A stretch of 39,700 nt of DNA from Anaerolineae bacterium (GTDB taxonomy: Bacteria; Chloroflexota; Anaerolineae; CG2-30-64-16), in assembly GCA_025454635.1 (NCBI GenBank), contig JALOOB010000009.1, positions 1-39,700 of the forward strand, given 5' to 3'. Of the stretch, positions 15,834 to 23,905 are shown in pieces. The notes below the pieces were generated by a model, which worked only from the letters and a program-made list of their open reading frames with translations, ran no database searches and was not told the origin of the DNA. Every line of letters starts with the position of its first letter. The stretch's first letter is position 1. The translations under genes were made by a program, and so were the position numbers.

Positions 15834-16583
15834 ATTCTCAAGCTCGTGCTGCTTCGCCATGGCGAGAGCACCTGGAACAAAGAAAATCTGTATACCGGCT
15901 GGACCGACGTCGATCTCTCTGAGAAGGGGCTTGCCGAGGCGCAAGAGGCGGGCCGGCTGATGAAGGCCGAAGGCTTCATGTTCGACCTCGCATACACTTC
16001 CGTGCTGAAGCGCGCGATCCGCACGCTCTGGATTGCGCTCGACGAGATGGATTTGCTCTGGCTGCCAGTCATCAAGACCTGGCGGCTGAACGAGCGCCAT
16101 TACGGCGCGCTGCAGGGCCTCAACAAGGCGCAAACCGCCGAGCAGTACGGCGAGAAGCAGGTCAAGCTGTGGCGTCGCTCGTATGACGTGCCGCCGCCGT
16201 CGCTGACCCGTGAAGATACGCGCTGGCCCGGTCACGATCCCCGCTATGCGGACGTCGACCCGGACGAATTGCCGCTGGCCGAGTGCCTCAAGGACACGGT
16301 CGCGCGCTTCCTGCCCTGGTGGCATGCGGAGGCGGCGCCGGCGCTAAAGTCGGGGAAACGGGTGATCATCGCCGCGCACGGCAACAGCCTGCGCGCGCTT
16401 GTGAAGTACCTGGACAACATCTCGGACGAAGAGATCGTCGAGCTTAATATTCCGACGGGCGTCCCGCTTGTGTACGAGTTGGAGGACGACCTCCGGCCGA
16501 TCCGCCATTATTACCTGGGCGATGCGGACGCGGTCGCTAAGGCCGCGGCTGCGGTGGCCGCGCAAGGCGCGGCGAAGAAATAA
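15834..16583 (+). CDS. gpmA: 2,3-bisphosphoglycerate-dependent phosphoglycerate mutase
   Basis: A GpmA-type mutase that interconverts 3- and 2-phosphoglycerate in glycolysis. Visible are the phospho-His motif [32 protein letters not shown], the catalytic block [30 protein letters not shown], and the second His in [20 protein letters not shown]. The C-terminus [15 protein letters not shown] ... AAAVAAQG matches the proteobacterial enzyme closely in length (about 249 residues). The start is odd: GTG 15846 begins within the first strand (V-L-L-R-H-G), while family members have a few more residues. In-frame ATT 15834 would give (M)LKLVLLRHG. No ATG exists before the upstream TGA at 15792. Confidence 0.93.
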   Translation: MLKLVLLRHGESTWNKENLYTGWTDVDLSEKGLAEAQEAGRLMKAEGFMFDLAYTSVLKRAIRTLWIALDEMDLLWLPVIKTWRLNERHYGALQGLNKAQTAEQYGEKQVKLWRRSYDVPPPSLTREDTRWPGHDPRYADVDPDELPLAECLKDTVARFLPWWHAEAAPALKSGKRVIIAAHGNSLRALVKYLDNISDEEIVELNIPTGVPLVYELEDDLRPIRHYYLGDADAVAKAAAAVAAQGAAKK

Positions 16584-16585
16584 TC

Positions 16586-16663
16586 GGACGCAGATCTACG
16601 CAGATGGGGCGGATCGCGCAGCCAAGATCCTGTCCATCCACCCCGTCTGCGTCATCTGCGTCC
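16586..16663. repeat. Palindromic intergenic repeat (ACGCAGAT family), copy B
   Basis: GGACGCAGATCTACGCAGAT at the left pairs with GTCTGCGTCATCTGCGTCC at the right around an imperfect inner stem (GGGGCGGAT ... ATCCACCCC). It starts 2 bp after the gpmA stop. It is related to 8327-8427 in its ends and inner GGAT/ATCC segments. Confidence 0.7.
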
Positions 16664-16672
16664 TATTCCAAA

Positions 16673-16963
16673 TCAGTCAACCACAACGACGGAGTTGTCT
16701 TCGCCCATTCCCGAGGGTTCGAAGCCGTCGGCCTGCGGGTCGTTGTGCCAGCGGTTGCCGTCTGCAACGTAGCGGAACAAATACCGGCCCGGCTCAAGCC
16801 GCACTGACTTTGTCCAAACGCCGTCCTTCCGCCGCTTCATGGCCCCGTTTCCCGCGTCCCAACCGTTAAAGTCGCCCACGACAGCCACCGTCCCCGCCTC
16901 CACACCCGGCAACTCAAAGGTCACCGACCGCTTCTTGCTGTTTGCGATCGCTTCTTTCTTCAC
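16673..16963 (-). CDS. Small CBM48 / isoamylase-N-like glycan-binding protein
   Basis: 96 residues from GTG 16963 with GAGGGAG six bases upstream; the frame reaches 17005 but has no site there. After a short basic start (KKEAIANSKKR) the whole protein is one CBM48/AMPK-beta-like module: VTFELPGVEAGTVAVVGDFN, GWDAGNGAMKRRKDGVW, LEPGRYLFRYVADGNRWHND, PQADGFEPSGMGEDNSVVVV. The Trp/Lys/Asn positions match the glycogen-binding face. It has no signal peptide or catalytic domain. Stand-alone copies like this may bind glycogen or regulate a partner. The partner is not in this window. Confidence 0.88.
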   Translation of the reverse strand: MKKEAIANSKKRSVTFELPGVEAGTVAVVGDFNGWDAGNGAMKRRKDGVWTKSVRLEPGRYLFRYVADGNRWHNDPQADGFEPSGMGEDNSVVVVD

Positions 16964-17101
16964 TGCTGCTCCCTCTCTATGGTCTTGATCGGCGCGCCGC
17001 CGCAACTTCTGGCAGCGACAAAATAGATAGACTACTCCGTTAAATACCCGAAAGTGCGGTGACGTGTCAAATCCGTCCTACGTCTTTCCTCGTAGGAAGC
17101 C

Positions 17102-17130
17102 TTGCGCATCCCTCGGCTTACGACTATAAT
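17102..17130 (+). promoter_or_regulatory. Promoter of fdhD, probably leaderless
   Basis: TTGCGC (17102-17107), 17 bp, then a perfect TATAAT (17125-17130). Transcription would start at about 17137-17138, exactly at the ATG of fdhD, and there is no ribosome site. Confidence 0.65.
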
Positions 17131-17137
17131 CGGCGTT

Positions 17138-17956
17138 ATGCGCGCGGCCGATGACAGACAGGAGGTTTCTGGCGGATCGCTCAGCGAGGAAATTGCGGTT
17201 CGCCGGTGGGAGAACGGCCGGTTGCGCGGGGCGACGACGTCCGTAGTGCGCGAGGCGCGTGTGCGTTTGCACGTCAACGGCGTCGAGTGGCTGAGCTTGC
17301 TGGCAACGCCGCGCGAGCTGGACATGCTGGCGATCGGCTTTCTTGCGGCGGAGGGCGTGATTCGCGCCGCGGAGGATGCGCGGCGCGTCGTGGTCTGCCC
17401 GAGCGGAACGTGCGTAGAGGTCTGGCTGTGGGACGCCGCGGCCACGCGCCCCAGCGGGCTCACGTTGACGAGCGGCTGCGGCGGGGGGATCACCTTCGCC
17501 GATCTGTCTGCGGAACAGCAGCCCATGACTGCCGATGCGCGGGCGACCGCGCGACAACTCGGCCGGCTCATGTTTCAGTTGCAGGAGCGCGAACGCACGC
17601 GCGGCCTGCATACGGCCGCCCTATGCGACAGCGAAAGGCTGCTGGTCGTGGCGGAGGACGTAGGGAGACATAATACACTGGACAAGTTGCTCGGCCGGTG
17701 CCTAACGGAGGGCATCGCGACGGAGGGACGAATCCTGTTGACAACCGGGCGCGTCAGCGCTGAGATGCTGAACAAGGCCATGCGCATGAAGACGCCGATC
17801 GTTGCGAGCCGCAGTTCGCCGACGACGCTCTCCGTGGCCCTGGCTGAAGCCTGGAACGTGACGCTCGTGGGTTACGTGCGCCGCGATAGCCTGAACGTCT
17901 ACACGGCGCAGGCGCGGGTGCTCGATGATGCCGAGGAGGTGGGGATCAATGCGTAG
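17138..17956 (+). CDS. fdhD: FdhD-family sulfur carrier for formate dehydrogenase maturation
   Basis: 272 residues from ATG 17138. The frame extends to TTG 17102, but that lies in the promoter. FdhD moves sulfur from IscS to the molybdenum cofactor of formate dehydrogenase. Family blocks seen are VNGVEWLSLLATPRELDMLA, IGFLAAEGVI, LTSGCGGGITF, ALCDSERLLVVAEDVGRHNT, LDKLLG, RILLTTGRVSAEML and TPIVASRSSPT. The active loop has one Cys (SGCGGG) where E. coli has a CxxC, a known variant in many bacteria. No formate dehydrogenase or Mo-cofactor gene is present in the window. The 3' end overlaps the next gene by 8 bp. Confidence 0.93.
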   Translation: MRAADDRQEVSGGSLSEEIAVRRWENGRLRGATTSVVREARVRLHVNGVEWLSLLATPRELDMLAIGFLAAEGVIRAAEDARRVVVCPSGTCVEVWLWDAAATRPSGLTLTSGCGGGITFADLSAEQQPMTADARATARQLGRLMFQLQERERTRGLHTAALCDSERLLVVAEDVGRHNTLDKLLGRCLTEGIATEGRILLTTGRVSAEMLNKAMRMKTPIVASRSSPTTLSVALAEAWNVTLVGYVRRDSLNVYTAQARVLDDAEEVGINA

Positions 17957-18431
17957 TCGTGATGATGCCTGGATAGCCCTTGATCGCAGCTTTAAGACGT
18001 TCATGGACTCTCTGGGACACCTCACCGAGGAAGAACTTACTGCCAGCGATGTTGTCGGCAGATGGTCTGTCAAGGACGTGGTGGCTCACGTCTGGTCGTG
18101 GGTTGACGAGGCGGTCCAAACCGCAAAGGCCTGGCAGGGCAAGCGGCCCTGGCAGGAGGGCGTTGGCTACGACGATGGTTGGAACGAGAAGCAGGTCCAA
18201 TCGCGGGCTGCCTTGCCGCTGATAAATGTGGTCGATGGCCTGACCGGCGCGCACCGCCGGTTTATGCACTTGCTCGACATGACGGAGGATGCGGAGCTTG
18301 CCAAGGTTGGCAAGGCGCCGTGGGACGAGGAGATGACCCTCGTCGATTTCTTCTATTCGATGGCCGGGCATTATCAGGAACACGCCGTGGACTTGAAAAA
18401 CTACCAGGAGCGCTGCCTGGAGTGCGATTGA
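17949..18431 (+). CDS. DinB/ClbS-like four-helix protein
   Basis: 160 residues from ATG 17949, with GAGGAGGTGGGG 5 nt upstream inside fdhD. The pattern is that of the DinB/ClbS (DfsB, DUF1706-like) superfamily: an N-terminal helix with a SLGHLTEEELTASDVVGRWS turn, VKDVVAHVWSWVDEAVQ with the first His, and a C-terminal helix MAGHYQEHAVDLKNYQE with two more His. In this superfamily three His bind a metal and the proteins act as small-molecule transferases or detoxifiers. The function here is unassigned. It is co-transcribed with fdhD and followed by a strong terminator. Confidence 0.8.
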   Translation: MRSRDDAWIALDRSFKTFMDSLGHLTEEELTASDVVGRWSVKDVVAHVWSWVDEAVQTAKAWQGKRPWQEGVGYDDGWNEKQVQSRAALPLINVVDGLTGAHRRFMHLLDMTEDAELAKVGKAPWDEEMTLVDFFYSMAGHYQEHAVDLKNYQERCLECD

Positions 18432-18453
18432 GTCCGGGAGAAATGCAGCCGAG

Positions 18454-18481
18454 CCGGCCCGCAAGGGCCGGTTTTGTTTTT
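18454..18481 (+). terminator. Intrinsic terminator of the fdhD operon
   Basis: CCGGCCC-GCAA-GGGCCGG stem with a GCAA tetraloop followed by TTTTGTTTTT. It starts 23 bp after the DinB-like stop. Confidence 0.93.
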
Positions 18482-18560
18482 ACTGGGAAACGAGTTACAG
18501 ACGCCGAGGCGCCGCCGCGCGATAGTGCCGGGTAATCGTAACCCGCAGGGAGGACCAGTC

Positions 18561-20120
18561 ATGAAGCGCCCTTTCGTCAATGAACCATTGACCGATTTCA
18601 GCGCGCGCGCGAATGCCGAGGCATTTGGGCAGGCGCTCGCCAAGGTGCGCGCCACGTTTGGCCGCGCATATCCGCTGATCGTCGGCGGCGAGAAGATTTA
18701 CACGGACGACATCCTCGAAAGCCGGAACCCATCGAATCCAAGCGAGGTCGTCGGCCGCGTGAGCCAGGCCACGCCTGAGCTCGCGGACCGTGCGGTGCGC
18801 GAGGCCGCTAAGGCTTTCGAGCACTGGAAGCGCATTCCTTACACTGAACGCGCGCGATACCTGTTCCACGCGGCGAAGATCATGCGCGAGCGCAAACACG
18901 AGTTCAGCGCGTTAATGGTCTATGAGGCGGGCAAGCCGTGGGTCGAGGCCGACGCGGACACGGCGGAGGCGATTGATTTCATGGAGTACTATGGCCGCGA
19001 GATGCTGCGGCTGGGCAAGCCCCACCCGACGCACCCCGAGCCGTACCATGAGACCGAGTTGCACTATATCCCGCTTGGCGTCGGCATCGTGATTCCGCCG
19101 TGGAACTTCCCGTGCGCGATTATGACCGGCATGACGACTGCGACGATCGTTACCGGCAACACGGCGGTGCTCAAACCCGCAAGCGCGACGCCGGTGATTG
19201 CCGCCTGGCTGGCCGAAATCTTTGTCGATCAACTCCACCTGCCCGCAGGCGTGCTCAACTTCCTGCCGGGGCCGGGCGGGGCAGTTGGCGATGTGCTGGT
19301 CGATCACCCGCTGACGCGTTTCGTTGCGTTCACGGGCAGCAAAGAGGTGGGCATCCGCATCAACCAGCGAGCGGCGGCAGTTAACCCGGGCCAGAGGTGG
19401 CTAAAGCGAACAATCCTCGAGATGGGGGGCAAGGACGCGATTCTGGTCGACGAGACCGCAGACCCGGAAGAGGCCGCAGCCGGCATTGTCGCGGCCGCGT
19501 TCGGTTATCAAGGGCAGAAGTGCTCGGCCTGCTCGCGCGCGGTCATCGTCGAGCCGCTGTACGACGCGGTGCTCGAACGGATCGTCGAGCGGACGAAGAA
19601 CCTGGACGTGAGCGATCCGGCGCTCGGGCCCGGTGTGGAGATGGGCCCGGTGATTGACGAGAAAGCGCTCAAGAAGCATCTGGAGTACATCGCGATTGGT
19701 AAGGGTGAGGGGCGACTGGTCGCGGGGGGCGAGTCTGTGTCGGCGCCGAGCGGCGGCTACTTCCTGCAGCCGACAGTGATCGCGGACGTTGCGCCCGATG
19801 CGCGGCTGGCGCAGGAAGAGGTGTTTGGCCCGGTGCTCGCGGTAATCAAGGCGCGCGACTTCACCGAGGGCATGGAGATCGTCAACAACACCGAATACGG
19901 GCTGACCGGGAGTCTGTACTCGATGCGCCGCGACCGGTTGGAGTGCGCGCGGCAGGAGTTCCACGTCGGCAACCTGTACCTGAACCGCAAGTGCACGCAT
20001 GCGCTCGTCGGCGTGCATCCGTTCGGCGGCTTCAACATGAGCGGCACCGATTCCAAAGCCGGGGGGAGCGACTACCTCCAGTTGTTCATGCAGGCAAAGG
20101 TCGTGAGCGAAAAGGTGTGA
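18561..20120 (+). CDS. pruA: L-glutamate gamma-semialdehyde dehydrogenase (1-pyrroline-5-carboxylate dehydrogenase)
   Basis: 519 residues from ATG 18561 behind AGGGAGGA, the usual size for the RocA/PruA monofunctional enzyme. It oxidises glutamate semialdehyde to glutamate with NAD in proline and arginine catabolism. The N-terminus [14 protein letters not shown] is typical of this subfamily. Visible are Asn of PPWNFP, the nucleotide loop FTGSKEVG, general base Glu287 (ILEMGGKDA) and catalytic Cys321 ([14 protein letters not shown]), plus the C-terminal [19 protein letters not shown]. No proline dehydrogenase gene is adjacent. It appears monocistronic and is followed by repeat-rich non-coding DNA. 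Confidence 0.95.
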   Translation: MKRPFVNEPLTDFSARANAEAFGQALAKVRATFGRAYPLIVGGEKIYTDDILESRNPSNPSEVVGRVSQATPELADRAVREAAKAFEHWKRIPYTERARYLFHAAKIMRERKHEFSALMVYEAGKPWVEADADTAEAIDFMEYYGREMLRLGKPHPTHPEPYHETELHYIPLGVGIVIPPWNFPCAIMTGMTTATIVTGNTAVLKPASATPVIAAWLAEIFVDQLHLPAGVLNFLPGPGGAVGDVLVDHPLTRFVAFTGSKEVGIRINQRAAAVNPGQRWLKRTILEMGGKDAILVDETADPEEAAAGIVAAAFGYQGQKCSACSRAVIVEPLYDAVLERIVERTKNLDVSDPALGPGVEMGPVIDEKALKKHLEYIAIGKGEGRLVAGGESVSAPSGGYFLQPTVIADVAPDARLAQEEVFGPVLAVIKARDFTEGMEIVNNTEYGLTGSLYSMRRDRLECARQEFHVGNLYLNRKCTHALVGVHPFGGFNMSGTDSKAGGSDYLQLFMQAKVVSEKV

Positions 20121-20140
20121 ACTAATCGCAAACGAAGCGT

Positions 20141-20204
20141 TTAGCCACAGAGGACACAGGGATCTCATACAGGTTTCTGCTTCCCATGTGTCCTCCGTGG
20201 CTAA
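20141..20204. repeat. Palindromic repeat ending TTAGCCAC / GTGGCTAA
   Basis: TTAGCCACAGAGGACACAGG at the left pairs with the complement at 20186-20204 (ATGTGTCCTCCGTGGCTAA) with one mismatch in about 19 bp. The inner loop is about 25 nt. It shares the words CAGAGGACACAG with a fragment at 4904-4920. It follows pruA by 20 bp and may stabilise or end its mRNA. Confidence 0.7.
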
Positions 20205-20286
20205 GGCTCTTGCTGCGCCGCAGGTTGAACCTTGAGGAAACCCGTCTTCTTGAATCCCGGTAAGAAGCTGCCGGCTGGAATAAGAA

Positions 20287-20405
20287 CGCCTAACAAAACT
20301 CGTAGCGACACCGATATGTAGCGCAAGTTGCCAACTTGCGCTACAAAGGACGGGCACGCCTGGGCGCTTGCTATGTGGGCCGATGCCAACAGGTTTTGTT
20401 AGGCG
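20287..20405. repeat. attC-like element: 13-bp inverted repeats around a hairpin
   Basis: CGCCTAACAAAAC (20287-20299) and GTTTTGTTAGGCG (20393-20405) are perfect inverted repeats 119 bp end to end. Their outer heptamers GCCTAAC and GTTAGGC fit the RYYYAAC/GTTRRRY core sites of integron attC. The interior holds repeat copy 3 (20318-20344). Clear L sites are lacking, so an attC role is tentative. The 20121-20427 stretch holds no gene. Confidence 0.4.
20318..20344. repeat. Dispersed palindromic repeat, copy 3 (GTAGCGCAAG family)
   Basis: Arms GTAGCGCAAGTT and AACTTGCGCTAC around GCC. It is identical over its 27 bp to the core of copy 2 at 4967-4999, about 15 kb away. Confidence 0.85.
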
Positions 20406-20427
20406 CTCTAAGTTGAGGAAGTTGCCG

Positions 20428-21129
20428 ATGAATCTGAAGAGTTTGGGCGCTGGCGCGCGGCGCGCCCCTTTGTCCATAATGATGTTAGCCCTGGTCACGG
20501 TAGTGGCCGGCTGCGCGCCGGTCCCACCCCTTCCCCCTCCGCAGCCGACGGCGACCACCGCGCCGGCGCGCGCGTTGTCCGACATCTACACCGTGCTGCT
20601 TCATGCAATCGACAAAGACGTGCCGTTGCCTTCGACGGCGACGGATTTCGCCGCGACGACGCTCGATGCTGCGAACCAAATCATCGCTGACGAGTTCAAG
20701 CCTCAGGCGTATCGGTTAACCGGGGGCGTGGCTGAGGGGAACAAGTTCCGTTTCACGCAGGCTGACTACTCGACCTTCTTCCTGGCCTACAGTTTCGGCA
20801 ACGAAGGGGAGTGGAAGGACAAGCTGTATCGCGCGCATTTCGGCGCGCGGTTGTTCGGTGACCGCGGCAGCGCGGACGAGAAACAGACATCGGTGTACAA
20901 AGAACTGGTGGCGCTTTACGGCGACCCTGCACGTGTGGAGAAGTTCCGTTACTCCGCGGCCGAGGAATCGCTGCTGAATATGTACATCTGGGAGCGGCCG
21001 GAGTTTGTGGTCACCTATCGCAGCCCGTACTCGCCCGCATCCGGGCGCAACCCCGCCGGGTCGCATGTGGTGGTGGAGTACTGGAACCCCGAATTCTACC
21101 GGACTCACCGGTATTACGACGGGTACTGA
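20428..21129 (+). CDS. Lipoprotein of unknown function
   Basis: 233 residues from ATG 20428 (GAGGAAG site). The N-terminus has basic residues, a hydrophobic stretch (IMMLALVTVVAGC) and a lipobox VAGC, so it should be a lipid-anchored envelope protein. A Pro/Thr linker (PPLPPPQPTATTAPA) follows. The mature part is mixed alpha/beta with many aromatic residues (FRFTQADYSTFFLAYSFGNE, YIWERPEFVVTYRSPYSP, EYWNPEFYRTHRYYDGY). I do not recognise the family. It is convergent with the next lipoprotein gene, 53 bp apart. Confidence 0.75.
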   Translation: MNLKSLGAGARRAPLSIMMLALVTVVAGCAPVPPLPPPQPTATTAPARALSDIYTVLLHAIDKDVPLPSTATDFAATTLDAANQIIADEFKPQAYRLTGGVAEGNKFRFTQADYSTFFLAYSFGNEGEWKDKLYRAHFGARLFGDRGSADEKQTSVYKELVALYGDPARVEKFRYSAAEESLLNMYIWERPEFVVTYRSPYSPASGRNPAGSHVVVEYWNPEFYRTHRYYDGY

Positions 21130-21182
21130 TCCAGGGCGCCGACGCCAGGTTTCCGCGCGCGAACCGGCTTCGTAGCCCGCAT

Positions 21183-21929
21183 CTACGGCGCCACGGGCGC
21201 GGATTGCGGATCGCCCTCGATTCTTCCCAGGAATGCGGCAATCCACACGTCCCTCGCGTTTGCGCCGGTAACGCGCAGCCAATCCCCCTTCTCAGTGCGC
21301 CCTGTGATCGTAAACTGATCCCCAGGGGCCGCTGTCGCCACCCTCGGGTAGTTAGTCCCCGGGCCGCCGCGTAGGTTCGCATCCCTTGTAACAGTGAGGC
21401 GGACGACCTGCCGCGCCGCCTCCAGGCTCTCAGGCAAGGCGCGCGCTTCTGCGGAACCGGGAGCGCGCGTCGCCACCTCCAGCTTTGTCCGGCAGAACTC
21501 GGCTCGCGCTGCAACCTCGTCGAACGGTCCTTTATCAAGGTTGTTGATCCCCTTGAGGACGAACGACGCCAGATCCTGGCAACCGCTGAGAGCCTTGACC
21601 GCTGCCTCGTGTTTCTCGCGCTGATCATCCGGGGGGACCAGTTCGTCGAGCTGCCGGTAACCCAGGTCAGCCAGCGTGACGGCATTAACGACGTCTTCGC
21701 GCCAGGCATCGTCGAGATAGTCCGGTTCAGCAAGCAACGCCAAGACCCTCTCCAGGGCCTCATCTACGGCCTTAACTGCGGCCCTCATTTGGAGGGGGAA
21801 CGTCTCGGGCGAGGCGGTGGGCCGCGCCATGACCAGCGATGAGGAGGGCAGCGCGCCGACCTGGCCCGCGCAGCCCGCCAGCAGGGCGACAAGTCCAACG
21901 GCCACCCTGGCAACCCACCGACTGCGCAT
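21183..21929 (-). CDS. Lipoprotein with helical domain and C-terminal SH3b domain
   Basis: 248 residues from ATG 21929 (TTGGAGCG site). Lipobox LAGC follows a short hydrophobic signal (VAVGLVALLAGC). Residues about 45-165 are helical with two Cys (ALSGCQDLASFVLKG, ARAEFCRTKLEV). An SH3b domain is at about 172-235 (VRLTVTRDANLRGGPGTNYP, GDQFTITGRTEKGDWLRVTG, ARDVWIAAFLG). Bacterial SH3b domains usually bind peptidoglycan or protein partners, so an envelope role is likely. A weak promoter (TTGTCA, 16 bp, CATAGC on the minus strand) lies upstream. It ends VAP close to the convergent lipoprotein gene. Confidence 0.82.
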   Translation of the reverse strand: MRSRWVARVAVGLVALLAGCAGQVGALPSSSLVMARPTASPETFPLQMRAAVKAVDEALERVLALLAEPDYLDDAWREDVVNAVTLADLGYRQLDELVPPDDQREKHEAAVKALSGCQDLASFVLKGINNLDKGPFDEVAARAEFCRTKLEVATRAPGSAEARALPESLEAARQVVRLTVTRDANLRGGPGTNYPRVATAAPGDQFTITGRTEKGDWLRVTGANARDVWIAAFLGRIEGDPQSAPVAP

Positions 21930-22093
21930 GTTCGCTCCAATCCCGGCGCTGCTAAAAGGCTATGCCAAAGCACTATTCGGTGACAACGCGACGCCATTCT
22001 AGCAGTTGGAAAGGGCAACGCGCAAGGGCCGTTTGTCGGATTTAGGGCGCGATATGCGAAGATATGCGCGCATAATCGGCGCGCAAAACGGCC

Positions 22094-23839
22094 TTAATCA
22101 GGCTTAACTGGCCCCTGTGTAATGGGGATGGAGGCCCTGATACTGGCTCCCTGGCCCGGGGCGCTCGCGATCTCAAGCGTTCCGTCCAGCGCCTGCGCGC
22201 GCTCGCGCATGGATTTGAGCCCGAGATGACCGGGGTGCTCGGCGCGGGCGTCGAAGCCAACGCCATCATCTCGGACATCGACAACGATGCGAAGACCATC
22301 GCATTGCAGTTGAATATCGACCTTGGTCGCATGGGCATGCTTTATCACGTTGTTGAGCGCTTCCTGAACGATCCGGTAAAGCGCTTCCTTCATCCGCAGA
22401 GGAATCTCGGGTTCCTCGGGAAGCGCCAGCCGGATTTCGACCTCAGAGCGCGCCCGTAGGGCGTCCGCTTGCTTGGAAATGGCCGCAACAAGCCCCTCCG
22501 ATTCCAGCGACTCGGGCCGGAGCTCGAAGATCAAGGCGCGCATTTCGGTCAGGGCAGCGCGCGATTGCTCAAGCGCGTAGTGCAGGGCCTCCAGCGATTT
22601 TGCGCGGTCGTCGTCGTAAAGGGCGAGCGCGGTGTTGACCGCGAGCGAGACTCCGTAGAGCGCTTGAGAAACGGAATCGTGAAGTTCACGGGCCAGATGT
22701 TGGCGTTCTTCCAAAGCCGCGCGCGCCTGCAAGCCGAGCGCCAGTTCCGCTTCCGCCTTGCGCAGAGCCTCCTGCGATCGCTTGCGCGCAGTGATGTCAT
22801 GGGCGATGAGCAGGGTGCGCAGTTCGTTGCGAACCGTCACAGGAATCACCGAGACGAGCACGAACGCCACGCTGCCGGACGGTGAAGTGAGCTCCATCTC
22901 GTGGTCCAGGACCTCGTCTTCACGATCCAAGAGAGCGCCCAGTCTATCCGCCTCACCGAGCGACGTGATTCCCAGCTTACGCCATTCGGCGCCGATTACA
23001 TCAGAGCTTTTGTACCCGAACAACCGCCCAAAGGCTTCGTTGGCATCGAGCACGACGAGTGTTTCCCGTTCGATCAAGCAAATGGCGTCCGGCGCAAAAT
23101 GAAAGACTTTCGCGAATTTCTCCTCGGAGGCGCATAAGTCATCTTCTTCCTGCTTGCGCTGGCTGATGTCCTCGATTATGTTAGCAAAGAAAGGCCCCCC
23201 TGCAGGAAAAGTCGAAACACGCTGGAAACGCCCCACTGCCTCGGCGTATGTCTCGATTGAGTGAGCGGCTTGTGTCGATACCACTCTTTCGAAGTGCGGA
23301 AGGTAGCTGCTGACCGCGTGGGGGAACTTCTCGCTCCCACGGCGCCCCAACACTTCTTCGGGCCGAAGCCCGGTATGTTGCGCGTAGGACGCGTTGACTT
23401 CGACCACCTTCCAGTCGACGGCGCGTCCTTCTCCGTCGTAGAGCAGTTCGTACAGCGCGAAGCCTTCTGCCATGTTTTGGAAGAGCATACGGTACTTCGT
23501 TTCGCTCGTCCGCAACGCATCTTCGGTGCGTTCGCGCTCCCTGATTTCGGCCTGGAGATGCGCGTTGGCCAGCTCCAGTTCGGCGGTGCGCTCGCGGATT
23601 CTGGCGACTAGTTCCTCTTGCGTCGCCAGAGCCTGCATTTCGGAGCGGCGCCGGGCCTGGGCGCCGTGCGCCACGACGGCGGCGGTGGCGAGCAGGACCG
23701 CGCCTGCGACGATGGCGTGTGACCACGAGAAGAAGCCGCGGCCGTAAAGTTCGTGATCGATAATCAGATCGACGACCACATACAGTACGGTGAGCAGGAC
23801 GGGCAGCAAGTAAGTTGCGTGAAGCAGCAGGTCCCTCAT
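22094..23839 (-). CDS. PAS-domain sensor histidine kinase (HisKA_3, NarL/LiaS type)
   Basis: 581 residues from ATG 23839, which follows GGGGGGAGCT; a frame from 23878 also exists. Two N-terminal transmembrane helices (ATYLLPVLLTVLYVVVDLII and SHAIVAGAVLLATAAVVAHG) enclose a very short outside loop. A coiled coil follows (RTAELELANAHLQAEIRERE), then PAS 1 (YRMLFQNMAEGFALYELLYD) and PAS 2 (FAKVFHFAPDAICLIERETL). The HisKA_3 dimerisation helix holds the phospho-His in LARELHDSVSQALYGVSLAV. The ATPase domain shows EALYRIVQEALNNVIKHAHA, DDGVGFDA and GHLGLKSMRERAQAL. Sensing is probably cytoplasmic or membrane-based through PAS. It is encoded after its response regulator (66 bp) and is paralogous to the kinase at 37807. 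Confidence 0.94.
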   Translation of the reverse strand: MRDLLLHATYLLPVLLTVLYVVVDLIIDHELYGRGFFSWSHAIVAGAVLLATAAVVAHGAQARRRSEMQALATQEELVARIRERTAELELANAHLQAEIRERERTEDALRTSETKYRMLFQNMAEGFALYELLYDGEGRAVDWKVVEVNASYAQHTGLRPEEVLGRRGSEKFPHAVSSYLPHFERVVSTQAAHSIETYAEAVGRFQRVSTFPAGGPFFANIIEDISQRKQEEDDLCASEEKFAKVFHFAPDAICLIERETLVVLDANEAFGRLFGYKSSDVIGAEWRKLGITSLGEADRLGALLDREDEVLDHEMELTSPSGSVAFVLVSVIPVTVRNELRTLLIAHDITARKRSQEALRKAEAELALGLQARAALEERQHLARELHDSVSQALYGVSLAVNTALALYDDDRAKSLEALHYALEQSRAALTEMRALIFELRPESLESEGLVAAISKQADALRARSEVEIRLALPEEPEIPLRMKEALYRIVQEALNNVIKHAHATKVDIQLQCDGLRIVVDVRDDGVGFDARAEHPGHLGLKSMRERAQALDGTLEIASAPGQGASIRASIPITQGPVKPD

Positions 23840-23905
23840 AGCTCCCCCCATGAACGGCGACAGGTGGATCAACGCCACGGGGCGCGGATCGAAGCGCGCA
23901 GCGCC

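Noticed and set aside
15606-16325. Minus-strand frame opposite gpmA
   Set aside because: gpmA on the plus strand is unmistakable; the reverse frame has no family match.
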